The position numbers and the translations under genes were made by a program. A DNA stretch of 64,000 nucleotides. Source: UBA6168 sp964508135. Its GTDB lineage: Bacteria; Bacteroidota; Bacteroidia; Chitinophagales; Saprospiraceae. Below, piece after piece: positions 44,865 through 53,972 of the stretch (position 1 is its first letter; each line of letters starts with the position of its first letter). The notes beneath the pieces are model-generated. The model saw nothing but the letters and a program-made list of their open reading frames with translations, did no database searches and had not been told where the DNA came from. The stretch spans positions 1 to 64,000 of the forward strand of contig CAZDSU010000005.1 in NCBI GenBank assembly GCA_964508135.1. The letters are read 5' to 3'.

Positions 44865-46262
44865 TTATGGTTTCATGAGTTTTTTAATGTCCATCCCATT
44901 TTCGTTGAAAACCTTTACGACGTAGGCGCCGCTTTTCAAATCCACCACGCTCACTGAAGCGGCAGCGCCGCCCGGCACCTCGAAAGCCTTCACCAGCCTG
45001 CCGTTCAGGTCAAATATCTCAACCTGAAAAAACGCACCTGGCGTTGATTCCACCTGCAATATCACCACATCACTGGTTGGGTTGGGGGAAATAAAAAGCT
45101 CAAAATTTGTTCGAATTGTTTCGGATGTTTTGGAGGCAAACAATGGGTTGGCAGCCCAAAACACATCGCCAGACCCGGTACTTATATTGAAATCAAGTGA
45201 TACCATGTCCAAATCGCCATCGCCGTCAATGTCCGCCAGCCCACTGCAAAACATCTGCGCTATTTTAGCAGGAGTAACGTCATGGTTCACCCAAGCTGCC
45301 CCATTGTTTTGATTTTCGGCCCAGCCCAGCGCTTGTAACGAATTGCCTAAACCGCCATAGGTCACATCGGGGTCTCCATCCCCATCTATATCTCCAATCT
45401 CGCCCAGCAAAACATTGGGAGCAGCATTTATAGTTACCTCTGGCCAATCGGGATTTGAATAAACCACGACCCTGTCGTTTCCAGCGAAAAGCGGATTTGA
45501 AATAATATCCGATAATCCATCGCCATTCAGGTCGCCGCACGTTCCTATAATATGGGATGAAGTGCCCGGAGCAGCCACTTGGTGCTGTGTCCAAACTGTA
45601 TCTGGTAAATGGTTTTCCAACCAAAAGACATCGGTTAGGGCACTGACAATGTCGAGGTCGCCATCACCGTCGAGGTCGGTAACTGTGCTGTACAGGTGGT
45701 CGCCAGCCTTGAGGAAATGCTTGACAAACCCCTCGGCATTGTTCACGTTCTCAAGCCAAAAAAGGCTGCCCTCATTTAGGTTATTGTATTCTGTGGCTAC
45801 GATGTCCAAATCCCCATCGCCGTCCATGTCGCCATAAGAGTTCTGCATCCACCCCAAATAATTCGGAATATTGATAATGGTATGTTGTTCCCATGAAGCC
45901 CCATTGGAAATGTTTTCGTTCCAAGTCAGCGGGTTGTTTGGACTACCTAAAAGCGGGGCTTTCAAGACATCCATGTCTCCATCGCCATCGAGGTCCTGCA
46001 CATCCACCCAAGCGTAAACAGAATTGTAAAAGGTAGGGTCAATCAAGTGGGCCGCCCAGCCGGGACGCAGGTTCTCGTGCCAATAAATGGAGTCGCCAGC
46101 TTGTATCACAACGTCAGAGTCGCCGTCAAGGTCTATGTCGCCGGTGCGTATCCATGCTCCGACGATGTTGGTCCGCAGTGTCTCGATTTCCCAATTTTGG
46201 GCAGCGGCAGTGGAGATGTAAATTGGCAAAAGCCAAAGTGTGAGGAGTAATCTTGTTTTCAT
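44865..46262 (-). CDS. T9SS-secreted FG-GAP/VCBS repeat protein
   Basis: 465 aa. Signal peptide (LLLTLWLLPIYISTAAAQ), then about seven FG-GAP-type beta-propeller repeats with calcium-loop signatures (DLDGDGDMDV, DIDGDGDPDV, DMDGDGDLDI), and a T9SS sorting domain (ELFISPNPTSDVVILQV ... MDIKKLMKP). Probably a cell-surface or secreted binding protein. It is transcribed in the same direction as SusC but 130 bp upstream, so operon membership is unclear. Confidence 0.85.
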   Translation of the reverse strand: MKTRLLLTLWLLPIYISTAAAQNWEIETLRTNIVGAWIRTGDIDLDGDSDVVIQAGDSIYWHENLRPGWAAHLIDPTFYNSVYAWVDVQDLDGDGDMDVLKAPLLGSPNNPLTWNENISNGASWEQHTIINIPNYLGWMQNSYGDMDGDGDLDIVATEYNNLNEGSLFWLENVNNAEGFVKHFLKAGDHLYSTVTDLDGDGDLDIVSALTDVFWLENHLPDTVWTQHQVAAPGTSSHIIGTCGDLNGDGLSDIISNPLFAGNDRVVVYSNPDWPEVTINAAPNVLLGEIGDIDGDGDPDVTYGGLGNSLQALGWAENQNNGAAWVNHDVTPAKIAQMFCSGLADIDGDGDLDMVSLDFNISTGSGDVFWAANPLFASKTSETIRTNFELFISPNPTSDVVILQVESTPGAFFQVEIFDLNGRLVKAFEVPGGAAASVSVVDLKSGAYVVKVFNENGMDIKKLMKP

Positions 46263-46446
46263 GGTTCCTGATTTTTAAAGTGGTAAAAAAAGAAAATTTA
46301 TCACTTCAAAAGTGCAGGAATAGCCAATATGTTGGCAGGATAAATCCGTTTAATTACAGGACAAAATTTGCATAAAGACTTATGGTTATAGGGCAGGGGG
46401 TCAATTTCTTGATTGAGAAGGCAGCGTTTCCACCCTCAACTTTCCA
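46263..46446. other. Intergenic stretch
   Basis: No gene, terminator or strong promoter was recognised here. Confidence 0.3.
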
Positions 46447-47715
46447 TCACTTCAAAATCGCCGCTCCCACCGCACATTCCAAACACCTTTTCTTGTCGCA
46501 ATAAACATTTTTCAACTGCAAAAGCCCTTGCGTCTGGTACGCAGACGGCGGCTCCACGCCCAGCCGCTCCCAGCCCGAAATGATGGTATTTTTCTCCGGC
46601 GACAAAGCTTCCAGCAGTTGCAGCGCCTTGTCCTTAAAGCCTTCCTCGCCTCGCATTTTGCCGTATAAAAAAAGGAACGGTACGATGGTGTTGATGGTCA
46701 AAAGTCGAATGGCCTCCTTTCCCAGCGACTTGTTTTTCTTCGGGGACTCCTGCCCGAATGTGTAGTGCGTGAGCCAGTACCCATCGAGTTTTACGTTGAA
46801 AAGTGCCTCGATATCCCCCTGTTTTTCCACCTCCAAAATACGGCTGAACAAGTGCGCTGATTGCGCCGTGAGCCTCGCAAATTCCGCCAAACGGATGGTC
46901 GGAAAGTTGCCGGGGTGCAGCCGCAGGAACCGCCACTGCACGGCCTCGATAGGCATCAAGCCATATTTTTTACGAAGGAACCCGTACTCCTTTTTCAGTT
47001 CGTTTGGGTAAACGTCGGCACAGTCGTCGGGCAGCAGGCCGGACTGACCAAAGAGCAGCGATTCGAGTTGCAGTAGGTTGTCCTTGTGGCGGGCGAGGAT
47101 GCGCTGCGGCAGCGAGCGGGCCAGCATCTCGAACGGTTCGGCGTTCACCTTCAGCCCAAAGTTGCGGGTGAGGAACTGGTAGAAAGTTTCCTCCCAGTCG
47201 CCGCCGTTGCGCTCTAGCGCCTCCCGAATGGCCGTGGTTTTTTGCTCCAAACGCTCCACCAACATGCGGTCGAGCCAAAGGGTGCGGGTCATCTGGGGCA
47301 CTGTATGGAAGAAGTTGTGGCAAGGAATCCAGTGTTCGTTGTGCAGCAGTTTCAGGTAGTTGGCCTGTATGCCCGATGGCACGAGCTTGCGCATGATGAG
47401 GCAGGGGATGCGGGTGCCGTCGGGGCGCAGCACGGGCTGGTCTTCGTCGAGCACCACGTGCAGGATGACGTTGCCGTAGGCGGGGTCGGACTGGTGGCCG
47501 TGCCGCAGCCATTCGGAGGCGACGAGGTGCATTTCCACGTTGCCAGCCCACGTGGTTTCACCAATGCGGAGTCGGGCGTCGAGGAAATCGGGGCCAGCGT
47601 GGGTGTTGTGGGTGCCGGGGCTGAGGATTTCGAGTGGCTCGCCCTCGGTGGTACGCAGGTTGGTCTGGTCAAAGCGGCGGGTGCGCCAGAGGAAGTGAAG
47701 GAGGTCTTCTTTCAT
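46447..47715 (-). CDS. DUF2851 family protein
   Basis: 422 aa, cytoplasmic. The start (KEDLLHFLWRTRRFDQTNLRT) and the block HNTHAGPDFLDARLRIG..TWAGNVEMH are the hallmark of DUF2851, a family nearly confined to Bacteroidota. The C terminus has a Cys cluster (VYCDKKRCLECAVG). The conserved H-x-GPDF and NVEMH blocks suggest a nuclease-like or metal site, but no activity is established. It lies 44 bp downstream of the BASS transporter gene and could share its transcript. Confidence 0.88.
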   Translation of the reverse strand: MKEDLLHFLWRTRRFDQTNLRTTEGEPLEILSPGTHNTHAGPDFLDARLRIGETTWAGNVEMHLVASEWLRHGHQSDPAYGNVILHVVLDEDQPVLRPDGTRIPCLIMRKLVPSGIQANYLKLLHNEHWIPCHNFFHTVPQMTRTLWLDRMLVERLEQKTTAIREALERNGGDWEETFYQFLTRNFGLKVNAEPFEMLARSLPQRILARHKDNLLQLESLLFGQSGLLPDDCADVYPNELKKEYGFLRKKYGLMPIEAVQWRFLRLHPGNFPTIRLAEFARLTAQSAHLFSRILEVEKQGDIEALFNVKLDGYWLTHYTFGQESPKKNKSLGKEAIRLLTINTIVPFLFLYGKMRGEEGFKDKALQLLEALSPEKNTIISGWERLGVEPPSAYQTQGLLQLKNVYCDKKRCLECAVGAAILK

Positions 47716-47759
47716 AGTAGTTTGCTTATTCGAGTGGGGAAAAATACGGAAGAAAATGG

Positions 47760-48704
47760 TTAGGTCCAGTTTTTCTTGAAAAACAATTTCTTCACCAGCA
47801 CCGCAAACCCCATCACCGTCCAGAACGAGAACATGGCGTAGATAAGGCCGGGCTTCACAAGGTCTTCGTTGTGGAGCAGCACGCTGCCCACCACGATGGC
47901 GAGGCTCACGTTTTCCAAGCCGACTTCGATGCCGATGGTCATGCTGTCCTGTGTGTTGATGCGGAATAGCTTGGAGGCCAAAAAGCCAAAAATCAGGGCT
48001 GCGAAGTTGATGACCAGCAGTACGGGCAGCATTGTAATGAACTCTTCCCGGCTGATTTCCGTACCCCCATTTTCTTTGCTGGCAAAGAACTTTATCAAAT
48101 ACACAACGGCAAGCAGCACCACGGACACGTACTTGAGTATTTTTTCTGCGACGATGGAAGGCTGCTCATAGCGCCAACGCAGGAACATGCCGAGCAGCAC
48201 GGGCAGTATCATCACGGTGAAAATATTGGCCACCGTGTCGAAAACAGGCAGCTCTACCAGCACGCCGTCGCCGAAATAGAACCTGTGCGCCCAGTTGGTG
48301 AGGATGGGGATGGTGACCACCGAGATAAAACTGGCGATAGTAGTGAGGGCGATAGTGAGGGGTTTATTGCCTGAAAACCAATAAGTTATGAGGTTGGAGG
48401 TGGTGCCGCCTGGGCATATCAGCAAGATAAAAATGCCAAGCTGGAACGTGATGGAAAGCCCCATCAGTTTGGCGATGGCCACCCCGATAAAGGGGAAGCA
48501 GAACATTTTCAAGAACAGCCCGATTATAGTTATGCGGGGATTTTGAACGATGTACTTGAAATCTTTGGTCGTCAACGACAGGCCGACGCTCAACATAATC
48601 ATCGCCAAAACAGCCTGTAAAAATGTCTCAACACTAATGAAGTCCTGCAAGGTTTGTAGAGATTGTTGGAAGCAGCATAGATTGGCGCAAAGAATTTCAA
48701 ACAT
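47760..48704 (-). CDS. BASS-family sodium symporter (bile acid:sodium symporter-like)
   Basis: 314 aa from the ATG at 48704, chosen because AAGGAG precedes it by a short distance and the upstream in-frame residues are not hydrophobic. About nine membrane helices are visible (FLQAVLAMIMLSVGLSL, FQLGIFILLICPGGTTSNLIT, SLAIVVGSVLL). The CPGGTTSN and ENVS segments are typical BASS sodium-site motifs. It would import an organic acid with sodium; the substrate is unknown. A -7 box lies at 48759. Confidence 0.9.
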   Translation of the reverse strand: MFEILCANLCCFQQSLQTLQDFISVETFLQAVLAMIMLSVGLSLTTKDFKYIVQNPRITIIGLFLKMFCFPFIGVAIAKLMGLSITFQLGIFILLICPGGTTSNLITYWFSGNKPLTIALTTIASFISVVTIPILTNWAHRFYFGDGVLVELPVFDTVANIFTVMILPVLLGMFLRWRYEQPSIVAEKILKYVSVVLLAVVYLIKFFASKENGGTEISREEFITMLPVLLVINFAALIFGFLASKLFRINTQDSMTIGIEVGLENVSLAIVVGSVLLHNEDLVKPGLIYAMFSFWTVMGFAVLVKKLFFKKNWT

Positions 48705-48758
48705 CTCCTTATTTTCGCACTTGCCAACCCTTCCGTTAAGAATGCTCCCGTGAAACTC

Positions 48759-48766
48759 CAAAGGTA
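48759..48766 (-). promoter_or_regulatory. Putative -7 box for the BASS transporter
   Basis: On the minus strand 48766-48759 reads TACCTTTG, matching TAnnTTTG, 55 bp before ATG 48704. No good -33 box at the standard distance. Confidence 0.45.
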
Positions 48767-48796
48767 GAAAGGATTTCAAAAGTTGATGAACAAACG

Positions 48797-50320
48797 ATGA
48801 GAACCCTTGTCAATAAGATTTTTTCCAAGTATTTGGAGTACCGCATGGAGGCCAACCGGCACTTCATGGCTTCGCCGCACGATGCGCAGCAGCGGGTACT
48901 GATGGAATTGGTGGAAGCCCACGCCGACACTGAGTGGGGGCGTTTGCACCGTTTCGACCAAATAAATTCCCCCGCTGACTATGCCCGCCAAGTGCCCGTG
49001 CAGACCTACGGGAGTCTCCAACCGTACATCGAGCGAATGATGCGGGGCGAGGTGGACGTGCTGTACACGGGCTTCGTCGAGTGGTTCGCCAAGTCGAGCG
49101 GAACGACTGGGGGCGGAAGCAAGTACCTCCCCGTCACGCAGGAGAGTCTCATGGAAAACCACGTGAAGGGTGCCTGGGACACCCTCGCCTTCCTGTACGA
49201 CAACAACCCCGACTGCAATGTTTTTGCCCACAAATCGCTGGTGATGGGCGGCACTTTTTACCCCGACGAGGGCTACCCTGCCGTCACTATTTGCGATATT
49301 TCGGCGCTGCTGGTGCGGCAGATGCCACTGGTGGGTCGCCTATTCTACGTGCCAGACCCCAGGGTTGCCACGCTGCGCAATTGGGAGGAGAAAATTGTGA
49401 TGATGTCCGAAATGCTGCTCGAAGAAGACATTTCCATGATCGGCGGGGTGCCAACCTGGACGCATATTTTCCTGCAAAACGTGCTGCAAGCCTCTGGCAA
49501 AAATTGTATCTACGACATTTGGCCCAACCTCGAAACCTATATTCACGGTGGCGTCAACTTTGAGCCGCACCGCCAACAGTTCGACCATTATTTTTCTTCG
49601 AAAAAATTCAATTACCAAGAGATTTACAACGCCTCGGAGGGTTATTTCTCCATCCAAAACGACTTGCAGGACAGCAGCATGTTGCTCATGCTCGACAGTG
49701 GCACCTACTTCGAGTTCCTCCCAAAATCCGAGTGGAACGCCGAGCGGCCACGGGCCATCCCGCTCCAGGAAGTGGAACTGGGTCAAGACTACGCCATCGT
49801 CATCACCACCAACAGCGGCCTGTGGCGCTACACCCTTGGCGACACGGTGCAGTTCACTTGCCTCGACCCCTTCAAAATCAAGGTCAGTGGCCGAACCAGC
49901 CTCTACGTGAACGCCTTCGGCGAAGACGTCATCATCTCCAACACCGACCGGGCCATCACGCAGACCTGCCTCGAAATGGATGCCATCATGAGCGACTACA
50001 CCATGGCGCCCGTCTATTTCAACCAGGGCAAAAAAGGTGGGCACGAGTGGATCGTGGAGTTTGAAAAAGCGCCTACCTGCCTCGAATCCTTTGCCGAGCA
50101 CCTCGACAAAAACCTTCAGAAAGTGAACTCGAACTACGAGCAAAAACGCTACAACTCCCTCGCCCTCGACCGGCTTCGGTTGCACATCGTGCCGAGGGGC
50201 ACTTTCAGCGATTGGCTGCGGGCGAAGGGCAAACACGGTGGCCAGCACAAAGTGCCCCGCCTTTCCAACAACCGGAAATACGTCGAGGAAATCCTCGAAT
50301 TTACGGGCATCTACGCCTAA
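48797..50320 (+). CDS. GH3 auxin-responsive promoter-family (acyl-adenylating) protein
   Basis: 507 aa, cytoplasmic. The phosphate-binding loop SSGTTGGGSKYLP and later YNASEGYFSIQ and LWRYTLGDTVQFT motifs place it in the GH3 branch of ANL adenylate-forming enzymes, which join acyl acids to amino acids in plants. The bacterial members are common in Bacteroidota and their substrate is not known. Divergent from the BASS gene with 92 bp between starts; a small conserved partner gene follows 11 bp downstream. Confidence 0.9.
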   Translation: MRTLVNKIFSKYLEYRMEANRHFMASPHDAQQRVLMELVEAHADTEWGRLHRFDQINSPADYARQVPVQTYGSLQPYIERMMRGEVDVLYTGFVEWFAKSSGTTGGGSKYLPVTQESLMENHVKGAWDTLAFLYDNNPDCNVFAHKSLVMGGTFYPDEGYPAVTICDISALLVRQMPLVGRLFYVPDPRVATLRNWEEKIVMMSEMLLEEDISMIGGVPTWTHIFLQNVLQASGKNCIYDIWPNLETYIHGGVNFEPHRQQFDHYFSSKKFNYQEIYNASEGYFSIQNDLQDSSMLLMLDSGTYFEFLPKSEWNAERPRAIPLQEVELGQDYAIVITTNSGLWRYTLGDTVQFTCLDPFKIKVSGRTSLYVNAFGEDVIISNTDRAITQTCLEMDAIMSDYTMAPVYFNQGKKGGHEWIVEFEKAPTCLESFAEHLDKNLQKVNSNYEQKRYNSLALDRLRLHIVPRGTFSDWLRAKGKHGGQHKVPRLSNNRKYVEEILEFTGIYA

Positions 50321-50331
50321 AAAAACTAACT

Positions 50332-50670
50332 ATGAATACGCCAGAAGATGATTCCAACGAGCTGATTATCAAGGAATTCGAGCTTACCTCTCCCGATGCC
50401 GACGCCCCTTCGGAGGAGGCGCTTTTCGACATGCTCTGCGACCGCATTTCCTACCTCATCGAGCACAACATGGAGTACCTGATGAGCCTGCTCTACCGCA
50501 ACGACGTACTGGAGCGCAAAATCTACGACGCACTTTCGCCGATGAACCCAGAGCCTGCCAATATTGCCCTAGCCAAACTCGTGATGGAGCGCCAACGCCA
50601 GCGCTTGGCCACGAAGAAGCAGTACGGCAGCCAACGCTCTGATGAGGTGGATGAGGATTTGAGGTGGTGA
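50332..50670 (+). CDS. Small hypothetical protein downstream of GH3
   Basis: 112 aa from ATG 50332. Acidic N terminus (NTPEDDSNELIIKEFEL) then a helical body (DMLCDRISYLIEHNMEYLMSLLYRNDVLERKI) and a basic end. No family recognised. Its 11-bp distance to the GH3 stop argues for translation from the same mRNA. Confidence 0.75.
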   Translation: MNTPEDDSNELIIKEFELTSPDADAPSEEALFDMLCDRISYLIEHNMEYLMSLLYRNDVLERKIYDALSPMNPEPANIALAKLVMERQRQRLATKKQYGSQRSDEVDEDLRW

Positions 50671-50684
50671 AAAATACGCTGGAA

Positions 50685-53600
50685 TCACGCCTGCTTCCGC
50701 ATCACATCTTCCCGCAGCACCCGTTCCAACATTTCCAGTAAGAAATCAGCCTCCTTTTTCCCAAAAACAAGCGGCGGTTTTATCTTCAAAACATTGTGGA
50801 ACGGCCCATCGGTACTCATCAAAATGCCGAGTTCCCGCATCCGGTTGGCTAAGTACGAAGTTTCGGCGGCAGCGGGCGTGAGCGTTTCAGTATCCTTCAC
50901 CAGTTCGATGCCGAGGAACAGGCCCGGCCCTCGCACGTCTCCGATGATGGGAAACTGCCCCGCCAGATTTTTTAATGCCCCACTCAAATAAGCCCCCGTT
51001 TCAAGTGCATTTTGCTGCAAACCCTCGTCCCGGATGACCCGCAGCACTTCCAGCCCGATGGCACAGGACACCGGGTTTCCGCCGAAAGTGTTGAAATATT
51101 CCATGCCGTTGGCGAAGGCGTCGGCGATGGCCTGCGTCGTGACCACCACACCCAGCGGGTGGCCGTTGCCGATAGGCTTGCCCACTGTCACGATGTCCGG
51201 CACGACGCCATGTTCCTCGAACGCCCAAATATGCTGGCCGTGCCGACCGCAGCCCGTCTGCACCTCGTCGGCGATGTACAGTCCCCCGGCGTTGCGCACT
51301 TGCCGCACTGCCTCCGCCAGATAGCCCGGTGGCAGCGTCACCTGCCCCCCACAACTGATGACCGACTCGCAAATGAACGCCGCCACACCACGTCCGGCGG
51401 CTTGTATTTTTTTAGCCATTTGACCAATGTGGGTGGCGTACTTCAGCCCAGTTTCAATTGAATTCCCCCGATAGATTCCTCGGTATGCATCAGGGATAGG
51501 AGTTACGTGCGTATGTAACGGAGCGCCCTTGCCGCCCGGCCCCTCGAACTTGTACGAGCTGATGTCCACGCAGCCCTGCGTGTTGCCGTGGTAGCCAACC
51601 TCCACCACCAGCATGTCTTTTTGTTGGGTAAAATTCTTGGCCAACCGCATGGCAAGTTCGTTAGCCTCGCTGCCGCTGTTGACGAAAAAAGCCACGTCGA
51701 GCCCCGGCGGAAAAGTCGCCAGTAGCTCCTCCGAAAACCGGACAATGTTCTCGTGCAGGTAGCGGGTGTTGGTGTTTAGCACGGCCATTTGGCGCTGCCC
51801 GGCCCTCACCACACGGGGGTGTTCGTGGCCGACGTGCGCCACATTGTTCACCGTATCGAGGTAGCGCCGCCCGGTGTCGTCGTACAGGTATTGGCGCCAG
51901 CCCCGCTGCATGTTCAGCGGTTTTTGGTACGATACGCTCAGGTTTTTGCCCAAATGCCGCTGCCGGAACGCCAGTATTTGCGCAGCGGACAACCGGTTGG
52001 CCGGCGGCGGGGAAGGCTCGCCTGTGAGCCCCACAGGGGCAAGCAGCAGCCACGGGTCGGGGCAGATGCTCTTCCACACTTCCCGCCACCGGGGAAACAC
52101 CACGCCGGGGAAATCTCCCGACCAGCCCAACAGGTCGAGGATGACCTGAAAATGCAGGTGCGGCGGCCAGTTGCCGTTCTCCGGCATCACCCCGATTTGG
52201 CAAAATGCCTCGCCTGCTTCCACTTTTTGGCCAACGGCCAATCCCTCCAGCGATCGGCGGCTGAGGTGGCCGTAGAGCGTGTAAAAAACGATTGCGGATT
52301 GTGGATTGCGGATTGCGGATTGGAGAGGTGCCAATTGGCCAGTCTCCATTTCAACTGTTGATACGGATTTGAGGTCAACATCTGTACTTCCCCCCAAATC
52401 CGCAATCCGCAATCCGCAATCCGCAATCATCTGGTGCTCCAAAATGATGGTCGGGCCATAGTCCCTTTCGCTGTCGTTGTCCTGAAAGCTGTGAACCGTG
52501 CCGTCGAGCGGCGCAAAAACGGGTGAGCCTGGCGGCAAAAAAAAGTCCAGCCCGATGTGTACGCTGCGCCATTCCGGGCCTTCGTTGCCCCGCACTTCGT
52601 AGGCGTCGGTGGTGTAAAACGGCCGGGCTTCGTCGTAGCGACCGATTAAGACATTAGACGGGAGACGAGAGACATTAGATTCGGGTAATTCAGCCGTAAG
52701 CGGTACCGCAATTTTTTGGTTCAAAAGCTGGGAGTCTTCCATGTCGGCGTAGTTGCCGAGGTCGGGGCTGCCCACGCTGAGGTCGAGCCAGGTAGGGGTG
52801 TAGGTTAGACCTGTTAGCACTTGAAGTGCTAACAGGTCTTTGCGATGCCGTTTCGCCCAATCCACAAACTCAGCGTTTTTCGGGCAAGGCTCCCAGCCGC
52901 AGGCGTGCCGCACTGTGGCGTGGGCAAGTGCGGGCGGTATTTCCCGCAGTTTTTTCAGCAACTCCCAAGCCGGTCGGTCGCTGATTTGGAGGTACTCGTT
53001 GGCGGGGTTTTCCACCAGGTTGATGTCCGAGCAGGTGACACTGATGAGCAACCTTGACCCGATGAGCGGAAAAAGCACTTCAGCCTCCCGCTCCGTGAGC
53101 GGAAACTGGCGGTGGTAGCCCTTCGTCACGTGAAAAATAGCGGCCAGCGGGTCGGGCTTGTGCATGGCGGCGTAGGCGCAGGCGATGGCCAGTTCGTTGA
53201 TGGTATGGGTAAAAACGGCGTCGCCAAAGTCAATCACGCCCGGCACGATGGGGTCTGCGGGGTCGTGGCTGACCAAGATATTGTAGTCGTTGGCGTCGCT
53301 GTAACACACGCTCTGGCGAAGTTGGGGCAGCAGTGGGACGGCGGTTTTTTCAAACAGTTGATAAAAATATTGCGCCAGCGCCTGCTTGTCTTCGCCTTCG
53401 ATTTTGGTCAAATGCTCGCCCGTCCAGCCCGCCTGCGAAGCGTCCCATTTGATGAAACGGTGCGCCGCCGGATGGTCGAAACCTTCGAGCGCACGGCTCA
53501 GTTTGCCGCACATTTCCCCTACTTTTTCCAGCAAATCGGGGGTGTGCGGGTTCACGTCGGCGAAGCAACGGCCCTCGACCCATGTGAGCAGTCGCAGCAG

Positions 53601-53897
53601 TCGCTGGCTGCCGTCTGGGGCGGTGATGGCTGTGATTTCCTCGCCAGCGACTGAGCGCACGACCTGCGGGATTTCCAGCCCAAGTCCAGCCGTCCAGAGG
53701 CGCTGCATCATGGCGTTTTGGAATTCGAGGATTTCCCGCCGCTCGCCAGGATTGGCGATTTTCAGGTTGAATTTTGCGCCAGCGGGTGTTTCGACCAAAA
53801 AATTGAGGTCAATCTCGCCGGGCAATGCCTTGACGAGGACTTCGAGGTTAAAATGCAAGGCGGCAAGGGCGGTTATTTTTTCTAAAATGAATATCAT
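50685..53897 (-). CDS. Fusion enzyme: APH-type kinase, M23 peptidase fold, class III aminotransferase
   Basis: About 1070 aa from ATG 53897; a longer frame to 53966 exists but MIFILEKI matches the usual kinase start. Domain 1 (about 15-330) is an APH/choline-kinase fold with catalytic loop YSDANDYNIL and DFGDAV. Domain 2 (about 430-620) is an M23/LytM fold with HIGLD and HLHF zinc motifs. Domain 3 (about 660-1070) is a class III PLP aminotransferase (NSGSEANELAMRLA, DEVQTGCGRHG, PLP Lys in VGKPIGNGHPLG). The fused architecture is known in other bacteria near amino-alcohol phosphate metabolism; its in vivo substrate is not certain. Two repeat-derived peptide inserts interrupt the linker and the M23 domain. 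Confidence 0.9.
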   Translation of the reverse strand: MIFILEKITALAALHFNLEVLVKALPGEIDLNFLVETPAGAKFNLKIANPGERREILEFQNAMMQRLWTAGLGLEIPQVVRSVAGEEITAITAPDGSQRLLRLLTWVEGRCFADVNPHTPDLLEKVGEMCGKLSRALEGFDHPAAHRFIKWDASQAGWTGEHLTKIEGEDKQALAQYFYQLFEKTAVPLLPQLRQSVCYSDANDYNILVSHDPADPIVPGVIDFGDAVFTHTINELAIACAYAAMHKPDPLAAIFHVTKGYHRQFPLTEREAEVLFPLIGSRLLISVTCSDINLVENPANEYLQISDRPAWELLKKLREIPPALAHATVRHACGWEPCPKNAEFVDWAKRHRKDLLALQVLTGLTYTPTWLDLSVGSPDLGNYADMEDSQLLNQKIAVPLTAELPESNVSRLPSNVLIGRYDEARPFYTTDAYEVRGNEGPEWRSVHIGLDFFLPPGSPVFAPLDGTVHSFQDNDSERDYGPTIILEHQMIADCGLRIADLGGSTDVDLKSVSTVEMETGQLAPLQSAIRNPQSAIVFYTLYGHLSRRSLEGLAVGQKVEAGEAFCQIGVMPENGNWPPHLHFQVILDLLGWSGDFPGVVFPRWREVWKSICPDPWLLLAPVGLTGEPSPPPANRLSAAQILAFRQRHLGKNLSVSYQKPLNMQRGWRQYLYDDTGRRYLDTVNNVAHVGHEHPRVVRAGQRQMAVLNTNTRYLHENIVRFSEELLATFPPGLDVAFFVNSGSEANELAMRLAKNFTQQKDMLVVEVGYHGNTQGCVDISSYKFEGPGGKGAPLHTHVTPIPDAYRGIYRGNSIETGLKYATHIGQMAKKIQAAGRGVAAFICESVISCGGQVTLPPGYLAEAVRQVRNAGGLYIADEVQTGCGRHGQHIWAFEEHGVVPDIVTVGKPIGNGHPLGVVVTTQAIADAFANGMEYFNTFGGNPVSCAIGLEVLRVIRDEGLQQNALETGAYLSGALKNLAGQFPIIGDVRGPGLFLGIELVKDTETLTPAAAETSYLANRMRELGILMSTDGPFHNVLKIKPPLVFGKKEADFLLEMLERVLREDVMRKQA
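52290..52428. repeat. In-frame inverted heptamer arrays within the M23 domain
   Basis: Arms 52290-52321 and 52397-52428, 32 bp each with one mismatch, made of GATTGCG heptamers. They and the 75-bp spacer add about 47 residues (IADCGLRIADLGG ... SAIRNPQSAI) between the strands GPTIILEHQ and FYTLYGHLS, without breaking the frame. Confidence 0.88.
52807..52839. repeat. In-frame 33-bp palindrome in the kinase-M23 linker
   Basis: Arms 52807-52822 (AGACCTGTTAGCACTT) and 52824-52839 are exact complements around a single central base. It is translated as KDLLALQVLTGL. The same palindrome recurs in the non-coding stretch near 34735-34757. Confidence 0.85.
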
Positions 53898-53972
53898 GAG
53901 GAATGGGAAGTAAGTTTGGGTTGGTGCAAATATCTTTTTTTGGCTACCAAGTTTTTCAGGCATCACGGATTC

